47,775 nt of DNA from Streptomyces regalis (GTDB lineage: Bacteria; Actinomycetota; Actinomycetes; Streptomycetales; Streptomycetaceae). A model generated the notes under the pieces. That model worked only from the letters and a program-made list of their open reading frames with translations, made no database searches and was not told the origin of the DNA. The DNA lies in assembly GCF_001509475.1 (NCBI RefSeq), contig NZ_LLZG01000380.1:1-47775 (forward strand), in the 5' to 3' direction. Each line of letters opens with the position of its first letter. The stretch's first letter is position 1. Both the position numbers and the translations under genes were made by a program. Shown here in pieces: positions 42,828 through 47,775 of the stretch.

Positions 42828-44826
42828 CCGTCGTCCGCAGCGCGGTCAGGTCCGGACGGGTCGTGGGCGCCGTCTTCATGGCCGTGCTCGAACTCGTCGC
42901 CGGCTCCACGCCGTTGTAGTACGGCGTGTAGTTCCACAGGCTGCTGCTCGCGCTGATCGCCGCGCCCGCGGAGTCCAGCGCCGCCGTGGACACCGAGCCG
43001 GTGCCGCCGAAGACGGCCAGGTAGTTGACGTTCGCGGCACCCCTGACCAGGTACGACCTGGTGTCGGTGGAGAGGGCGTCGACTCGCGTCCACAGCAGGG
43101 GGCCGTAGACGTTCATCGCCGCGGCGGCCGTGGTCCCGCCGCGCCAGCTGTCGACGGAGGCGAGCGCGGCGTTGCCCGGGCCGCGCCACCAGAAGCGGGC
43201 GAGCGTGGCAGCCGTGGCCTCGTGGGTGCTCGCGACGATCGGGTAGTAGGTGTACGACGACGGCCAGTTGGAGAAGGTCGTGTGGGTCAGCGCGTACTTC
43301 GCCGAGCCGCCGACCGGGATGATGCGCGCCACGCGCGGGTCGAGGCTGTTCAGGTACGACTTCACGGACGAGGTCAGCTGGTTGCCGTTGTTGAGGACGA
43401 CGACGGACTTGCCGGTCCTGCCCTGGCCACCGGCGGCGGAGGCGGCGGCCAGCGCGGAGTGGTAGTCGGTGCCGGTGGCGAGGAAGACGTTCTCGGGGGC
43501 GCTGGTCATCGACTTGGCGACCGCGACCGAGGTCGAGTAACGGGACGTTCCCGCCAGGCGCTTCGGGGTGAAGCCGAGCGAGGAGACCTTCGACGCGACG
43601 GAGCTGCTCAGGATGGACGTGCCGCCGACGAGGTAGACCGTCGCGCCGGGCTTGAGGATGCGCTTGAGCTCGGTCTGCACGGCGGAGGAGAGGGAGTCGG
43701 CCGGCGTCAGCAGCACCGGGCCGCCCTTCCTGCCGCCGAGAGCCGGGGCCGTCAGCGCGTACGCCTGGCTGTCCTTGGAGACCAGGACGGCGGAGGAGGC
43801 GTTCACCAGGCCGGCCTCGGTCTGGCCGACGGTGTTCCAGGTCCAGCGTGACCCGGCGATGTTGGAGCCGTAGACGTCGGCGCCCCAGACCCGGCCCACG
43901 CCGTTCTTGCGCAGCGGCTGCCAGGCGAGGTCCCACTTGGCGGTGGTGGGCGTGTTGTAGATGACCTTGACGGCGCCGGTGGCGAGGTCGAGGACGTGGT
44001 TCTCCAGGTTCTGCGCGGTCGTCGTCAGCTGGTACGCGAGCCGGGTGCCGTCGGGGGACCAGGCGGGCTTGCTGAGGTAACCGGTGTCGTCGGCGGCCAA
44101 CTGGGTCACCCCGGTGCCGTCCACGTTGACCGTGTAGAGCTTGTCGCCCAGGGTGTACGCGACCTTGGTGCCGTCCGGGGAGACGGCCGGGGCGTTCGCC
44201 TTGCCGTCCACCAGCTTGGTGAAGGCGCCGGTCGGGCCGTCGTAGAGCCATACGGAGCCGTAGCGGGTGTCGCCGCTGCACGTGGTGCCCGAGCGGATGA
44301 ACGCCAGCTTGCCGTCCAGGGCGCCGCTGGGCTGGGTGTCGCAGCCCTCCTGCGCGGTGGTGAACAGGTGCCGCTCGTAGGCGGTGCCGTCGGACGGGGC
44401 GACGCGCAGCCGGCCGCTGAGCGAGAAGACGACCTGGCTGCCGCTGCCCCAGAAGGTCGGGTCGTCGGCGAGGATCGAGTTGGTCGTCTTGACCGGGAGT
44501 TCCACGGGGCCGGTGAAGTCGTACCGGACGACGTTGACGCGTCCCGTCGTCTGGTTGACGTAGGCCATGCGGCTGCCGTCCGGCGACCAGGCGGGCTTCA
44601 TCGCGTTCGAGAGCCGCTTCACGGGCGGCGCCGAGCCGTCCTCGGTGAGCTGGGAGACGGACCCGTCCATGTCGGCGGTGAGGATGCCGTTGGTCGTGGT
44701 CCACTCGGTCTCGCCGGACGCGCCCGGTGCGAGCGCGACGGCGGTGCAGGCGGCGAGGGCCGTCGCGGCGGTGAGCGCGACGAGTCTGCGGCGCGCGGCA
44801 GATCTGGCGGATCCTGAAGATCCCAT
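42817..44826 (-). CDS. Secreted protein with beta-propeller (PD40-like) and cell-wall-binding repeat 2 domains
   Basis: A 669-residue exported protein. The signal peptide is about 1-38 (RRRLVALTAATALAACTAVALAPGAS). Residues about 45-360 carry TolB/PD40-style propeller blades (AWSPDGTRLAYQL, AVSPDGTKVAYTL, MKPAWSPDGSRMAYV). Residues about 370-660 carry three cell wall binding repeat 2 units (VYLVGGTSILSS, RLAGTSRYSTSVAVAKS, VFLATGTDYHSALAA, VAVFGGTGSVS in style), which attach clostridial proteins to wall polymers. The propeller function is unknown. ATG at 44826 has GGGGGG 7 nt upstream. The stop TAG starts a 15-bp tandem repeat, with an 11-nt overlap with the convergent methyltransferase gene. 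Confidence 0.92.
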   Translation of the reverse strand: MGSSGSARSAARRRLVALTAATALAACTAVALAPGASGETEWTTTNGILTADMDGSVSQLTEDGSAPPVKRLSNAMKPAWSPDGSRMAYVNQTTGRVNVVRYDFTGPVELPVKTTNSILADDPTFWGSGSQVVFSLSGRLRVAPSDGTAYERHLFTTAQEGCDTQPSGALDGKLAFIRSGTTCSGDTRYGSVWLYDGPTGAFTKLVDGKANAPAVSPDGTKVAYTLGDKLYTVNVDGTGVTQLAADDTGYLSKPAWSPDGTRLAYQLTTTAQNLENHVLDLATGAVKVIYNTPTTAKWDLAWQPLRKNGVGRVWGADVYGSNIAGSRWTWNTVGQTEAGLVNASSAVLVSKDSQAYALTAPALGGRKGGPVLLTPADSLSSAVQTELKRILKPGATVYLVGGTSILSSSVASKVSSLGFTPKRLAGTSRYSTSVAVAKSMTSAPENVFLATGTDYHSALAAASAAGGQGRTGKSVVVLNNGNQLTSSVKSYLNSLDPRVARIIPVGGSAKYALTHTTFSNWPSSYTYYPIVASTHEATAATLARFWWRGPGNAALASVDSWRGGTTAAAAMNVYGPLLWTRVDALSTDTRSYLVRGAANVNYLAVFGGTGSVSTAALDSAGAAISASSSLWNYTPYYNGVEPATSSSTAMKTAPTTRPDLTALRTTVTQ

Positions 44827-44904
44827 GCGTGTACCCCCCACGGGTGTCGGAAACGGCTGCCGGACCGCGGAAGGCGTCACGCAGGCTGGGGCAGCCGCGC
44901 AACT

Positions 44905-44939
44905 GTAAACCGTCCCTGACCAGGAAGGGAATGGTTTAC
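44905..44939 (-). terminator. Hairpin after the ECF42-type sigma gene
   Basis: GTAAACC (44905-44911) pairs with GGTTTAC (44933-44939), and inside TCCCT (44913-44917) pairs with AGGGA (44926-44930), with a small internal bulge. It lies after the sigma stop and its repeats, and upstream of the wall-binding gene, so it could be a terminator or an operator. Confidence 0.55.
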
Positions 44940-44940
44940 C

Positions 44941-44973
44941 GAGCAATCACTGAGCGATCACTGAGCAATCACT
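44941..44973 (-). repeat. 11-bp tandem repeat starting at the ECF sigma stop codon
   Basis: On the minus strand the unit TGATTGCTCAG occurs as TGATTGCTCAG, TGATCGCTCAG, TGATTGCTCGG, and the first TGA is the sigma stop. A TAA follows at the next 11-bp step. Three TGA at 11-bp spacing cover all three frames. Confidence 0.9.
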
Positions 44974-46243
44974 GTGGGGGAAGTGAACGGAGTTTCATCC
45001 GCAGCAGCTCCCGCTCCCGCTCGTTCTCCGTGAGTTCCGCCGCCCGCGCGAACTCCGCGCGCGCCTCCGCCGTACGCCCCAGGCGTGCGAGCAGGTCGCC
45101 ACGCACGCTCGGCAGCAGGTGGTACTCCCGCAGAGCGGGTACGGCGGCGAGGGAGTCGACGATCTCCAGGGCCGCCCCGGGCCCGTCCGCCATCGACACG
45201 GCGACCGCGCGGTTGAGCTCGACGACCGGGGACGGGGCGCGAGCCGCGAGCAGGCCGTAGAGGGTGGCGATGGCGGCCCAGTCGGTCTCCTCGTAGGAGT
45301 ACGCGTGCGCGTGGCAGGCGGCTATGGCGGCCTGCAGGACGTACGGGCCGGGGGCGCTCGTCGCGGTGGCTTCGGCGCGGCCGAGGGCGGTGATGCCGCG
45401 GGCGATGAGCATGCGGTTCCAGCGGCGGCGGTTCTGGTCCTGGAGAAGGATCGGCTCGCCCGACGGGCCGGTGCGGGCCGCCGCGCGGGACGCCTGGAAC
45501 TCCAGCAGCGAGGTCAGGCCGTGGACCTCCGGTTCCTTCGGCATCAGGGACGACAGCACGCGCGCCAGGCGCAGCGCGTCCTCGCACAGGGACGGGCGCA
45601 GCCAGTCGTCGCCTGCGGTGGCGGCGTACCCCTCGTTGAAGATCAGGTAGATGACCTCCAGGACCGAGCCGAGGCGGGCCTCGCGGTCCGAGCCGTACGG
45701 GACCTCGAAGGCGACGTTCTTGGTGGCGAGCGTGCGTTTGGCCCGCACGATGCGCTGGGCGACCGTGGACTCCGGCACCAGGAACGCCCGGGCGATCTCG
45801 GGTGTGGTCAGGCCGCCCAGGAGACGGAGGGTGAGGGCGATACGGGCCTGAGGCGACAGCACCGGGTGGCAGGTGGTGAAGACCAGGCGCAGCAGGTCGT
45901 CGTCGATGTCGTCGGGGTCGTGGAGGGCGGACGGCTCCTCGGGCGGTGCCGTCGTCTCCAGGTCGCGGCCGATCTCCTGGAGTTTGCGGGCGTAGTTCTC
46001 GCGGCGGCGGATCAGGTCCACGGCGCGATGCTTGGCGGTGGCCATGAGCCAGGCGCCGGGGTTGTCGGGGACGCCGTCCCGGGGCCACTGCTCCAGCGCG
46101 GCGACCAGCGCGTCCTGGGCGAGTTCCTCGGCGATGCCGACGTCGCGGACGGTGCGGGCGACGGCGGCGATGACGCGGGGGGACTCGATACGGAAGACGG
46201 TCTCGATGGCGCCGTGCGGGTCTGCGGTGGGCTGCGGGGTCAC
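44969..46243 (-). CDS. ECF42-type RNA polymerase sigma factor with C-terminal extension
   Basis: A 424-residue ECF sigma factor. Region 2 spans ETVFRIESPRVIAAVARTVRD through WLMATAKHRAVDLIRR. Region 4 is at LTLRLLGGLTTPEIARAFLVPESTVAQRIVRAK. A C-terminal domain of about 220 residues follows, with VIYLIFNEGY and HAYSYEETDWAAIATLYGLL, the extension defining the ECF42 group. That group has no anti-sigma factor and is linked to DGPF-domain proteins; the gene immediately upstream is one. GTG at 46243 (VTPQPTADPHG) is the best family start; no strong ribosome site. Its stop codon begins an 11-bp tandem repeat. Confidence 0.92.
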   Translation of the reverse strand: MTPQPTADPHGAIETVFRIESPRVIAAVARTVRDVGIAEELAQDALVAALEQWPRDGVPDNPGAWLMATAKHRAVDLIRRRENYARKLQEIGRDLETTAPPEEPSALHDPDDIDDDLLRLVFTTCHPVLSPQARIALTLRLLGGLTTPEIARAFLVPESTVAQRIVRAKRTLATKNVAFEVPYGSDREARLGSVLEVIYLIFNEGYAATAGDDWLRPSLCEDALRLARVLSSLMPKEPEVHGLTSLLEFQASRAAARTGPSGEPILLQDQNRRRWNRMLIARGITALGRAEATATSAPGPYVLQAAIAACHAHAYSYEETDWAAIATLYGLLAARAPSPVVELNRAVAVSMADGPGAALEIVDSLAAVPALREYHLLPSVRGDLLARLGRTAEARAEFARAAELTENERERELLRMKLRSLPPQ

Positions 46244-46290
46244 AGCCCACCATGCAACACCCGTACGACTGTGGATCCAAGGAGGGCAGG

Positions 46291-46647
46291 TCAGCCCTCG
46301 GCGATCTCCCGCACCTCGCAGGTGACCTGCCACTCCTCCCCGTGGACCTTCAGGAACCGCGAGGCCCACTCCAGCGCCTCGGCCTTGTCCTTGCACTGCA
46401 TGATCGCGTAGCCGCCGATGACTTCCTTGGACTCGGTGAACGGCCCGTCGGTGACCGAGGTCTTCTCACCGTCCCAGTGCACGCGGGTGCCCTGCGACGA
46501 CGGCGTGAGCCCGGCGGTGTCGAGCATCACGCCGGCCTTGGTGATCTCCTCCAGCAGCTCCCCCATCCGCTGCATGAGCTCGGGGCTGGGGCCCTCGGCG
46601 GGAGCGTTGGCCTCGTCGATCCGGACCAGGGACAGGTAGCGCGGCAT
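46291..46647 (-). CDS. DGPF-domain (YCII-related) protein
   Basis: A 118-residue YCII/DGPF protein. The signature DGPFTESKEVIGGYAIM is present, preceded by MPRYLSLVRIDEA and followed by EALEWASRFLKVHGEEWQ. Such proteins form small ferredoxin-like barrels of unknown activity and are the main targets of ECF42 sigma factors. ATG follows GAGGAG by 5 nt. A candidate ECF42 promoter lies about 50-80 nt upstream. The sigma gene starts 47 nt after its stop, so the two probably form one autoregulated operon. Confidence 0.93.
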   Translation of the reverse strand: MPRYLSLVRIDEANAPAEGPSPELMQRMGELLEEITKAGVMLDTAGLTPSSQGTRVHWDGEKTSVTDGPFTESKEVIGGYAIMQCKDKAEALEWASRFLKVHGEEWQVTCEVREIAEG

Positions 46648-46698
46648 GGTGACTCCTCAGGGTCGGTGACCGGGTCCTTCCCGGCCTCTCACCCCTGC

Positions 46699-46725
46699 GT
46701 CGATCGGGCGGCGCGGGAATCGACA
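46699..46725 (-). promoter_or_regulatory. Candidate ECF42-type promoter of the DGPF-sigma operon
   Basis: On the minus strand TGTCGA (46725-46720), 17 nt, then CGAC (46702-46699). As I recall, ECF42 promoters carry TGTCGA at -35 and CGA/TC at -10. The match and its position before a DGPF gene support self-activation. Confidence 0.6.
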
Positions 46726-46920
46726 CGCTCCCCGGATTTCTTCCAGATTTTTTCTCGGTCGGCGTTTCCGCAGGCAGAGCCCTCTTCCGCCCGCTACGGC
46801 GACCGTCTCACCGAGATCCTGGACGCCCACGGCACGCAGATCGCGGGAGCGCGGGACGGCGTGCGGAGGTCGGCACCGTGCCGTTCGCCGTGGACGTGGC
46901 CGGGCACGCGCCGGCGTGGC
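46726..46920. other. Gene-poor spacer between DGPF promoter and FG-GAP remnant
   Basis: No supported gene. A plus-strand stretch from about 46773 translates to a charged segment (RYGDRLTEILDAHGTQIAGAR) that looks protein-like but has no start, and its frame changes near 46870. It could be a decayed gene fragment or chance. Confidence 0.4.
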
Positions 46921-47668
46921 CTACTCCGTCTCCGCCCCGAACCCCGCCCTCGCATACGGCGCCCCGACCGCCCGGCCCCCGAACACCAGCGCCGCGTCCG
47001 TCACGATGCCCGTCGGGCGCCCCCTCAGCTCCCATACCGCCCCGTTGTCGTTGTCCTCGCCCATGGCCCCGGCGGCCAGGTCGGCGTAGCCGTTGCCGTT
47101 GATGTCGAGGAGTCGGACGGCGCTGCCGAAGGTGTCGCCGAGCTCCGCGGTACCGGGCACCCCGGCCGTGTTCTGGGTGAAGGCCTGGGCGCCCGACCCC
47201 GTCAGTCCGGTGCGGCTGCCGCGCAGGATGTCGACGACGCCCGCGGCGTCGCCGTGGCCGAACTCCTCGCCGGGCGCTCCGACCGCCACGTCGTCGATGC
47301 CGTCGCCGGTGATGTCGCCGACCGCGACGGCGGAGCCGAAGGCGTCGTGGGTCTCCAGCGCCCGGCACGCCGGGGGTGTCCTGGCTGTACGACTTCCAGG
47401 TGCTGGGGGCCGTGACGCCGGACGGCGAGCCGTACGCGACCTCGATCTTCTCGTCGTACCGGAAGCCGACCACCACGTCGTCGTAACCGTCGCCGTTCAC
47501 GTCGCCGAGCCCTACGCCGCCGTCTCCCGCGGGGACGGCGGAGGGTGTGAGGCCCGTGGCCGACGCCGTGTAGAACTTCTTGCAGTAGACGCCATCGCCG
47601 CAGTACGCGTGCAGCGCGAGGTCGTCGCGGCCGTCGCCGTTGACGTCGCCGACCGCGCCGTACATCAC
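46921..47668 (-). pseudogene. FG-GAP/integrin-like repeat protein, frameshifted, N terminus cut or decayed
   Basis: Calcium-binding FG-GAP repeats are clear: GDVNGDGRDDLAL and GDVNGDGYDDVVVG in the first part, LLDINGNGYADLAAGAMGE in the second. Translation from GTG at 47668 reads correctly through DTPGVPG, then leaves the family frame. About two nt seem lost near 47359; in the other frame the protein resumes as LETHDAFGSAVAVGD and continues to TAG at 46921. Members are normally secreted proteins near 450-500 residues. Here no signal peptide is visible, although the upstream frame stays open to the window edge (47775), so the gene may begin outside. A pseudogene, a sequencing error or an edge-truncated gene are all possible. 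Confidence 0.75.
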
Positions 47669-47775
47669 GGTCGCGTAGCGTCGCAGATGAGCTGAGGTTT
47701 CCTGGGCGGACCTGGGTTTTCCTGGATGCCGGGAAAGCGGCCGGTGGTGCTGGGCAGGGGATGGATGCCTGCCGG

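Noticed and set aside
44969..46396. Longer sigma-factor start upstream of 46243
   Set aside because: The extra codons overlap the DGPF gene end and are compositionally unlike the family N terminus.
46773..46870. Plus-strand gene fragment (RYGDRLTEILDAHG region)
   Set aside because: There is no start codon with a ribosome site, and the protein-like frame is lost within 100 nt; I could not identify a family.

Overview
The window is a high-GC actinobacterial chromosome segment, almost certainly Streptomyces. It carries the developmental regulators bldM and whiD beside an ShbA-type sigma factor, many GTG starts, GC-rich third positions, and GroEL1 with a His-rich tail. As far as I remember, the gene order (groES/groEL1, whiD, bldM, shbA, guaB, guaB3, glpD, a Ser/Thr-kinase cluster, a succinate-semialdehyde dehydrogenase, chorismate mutase, guaA) matches the S. 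coelicolor region around SCO4761-SCO4785, read here in reverse. This is core chromosome, not a mobile island. I see no rRNA, tRNA, CRISPR array, prophage, intact insertion sequence or biosynthetic gene cluster.

Layout. 1-2.7 kb: guaA (-) and a chorismate mutase (+) preceded by an apparent leaderless Phe/Tyr leader peptide and a strong hairpin; a hairpin-dense stretch follows that may be a structured RNA. 2.7-5.3 kb: a membrane-anchored conserved protein and a sortase-type (LAHTG) wall protein. 5.4-8.8 kb: an aldehyde dehydrogenase/GMC oxidoreductase pair. 8.9-21.5 kb: six consecutive kinase-like genes on the minus strand, one of them a pseudokinase with a very large insertion, interrupted by one small plus-strand gene. 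21.7-26.8 kb: a serine beta-lactamase-fold hydrolase, glpD, a nucleotide-sugar dehydrogenase homologue lacking its catalytic residues, and a membrane protein. 26.8-32.3 kb: guaB3, guaB, shbA, a 258-266 bp inverted-repeat element, bldM with a good SigBldN promoter, and whiD. 32.3-37.2 kb: LysR/MOSC pair, multicopper oxidase, SDR, SnoaL-type protein. 37.3-39.5 kb: groES-groEL1 under two CIRCE operators. 39.6-47.8 kb: two overlapping lipoprotein deacetylase genes, a methyltransferase, a cell-wall-binding-repeat protein, an ECF42-type sigma factor with its DGPF partner, and a frameshifted FG-GAP protein cut by the window edge.

The genes combine purine synthesis (guaA, guaB), aromatic amino-acid synthesis, chaperonins, Ser/Thr phosphorylation at the membrane and sporulation control. 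The least expected signals are three genes whose stop codons are the first triplet of a short tandem repeat (glpD, the wall-binding protein, the ECF sigma), the chorismate mutase leader, the pseudokinase, the catalytically stripped dehydrogenase, and the inverted-repeat element between bldM and shbA. All functional calls rest on motif recognition by eye; no searches were run.
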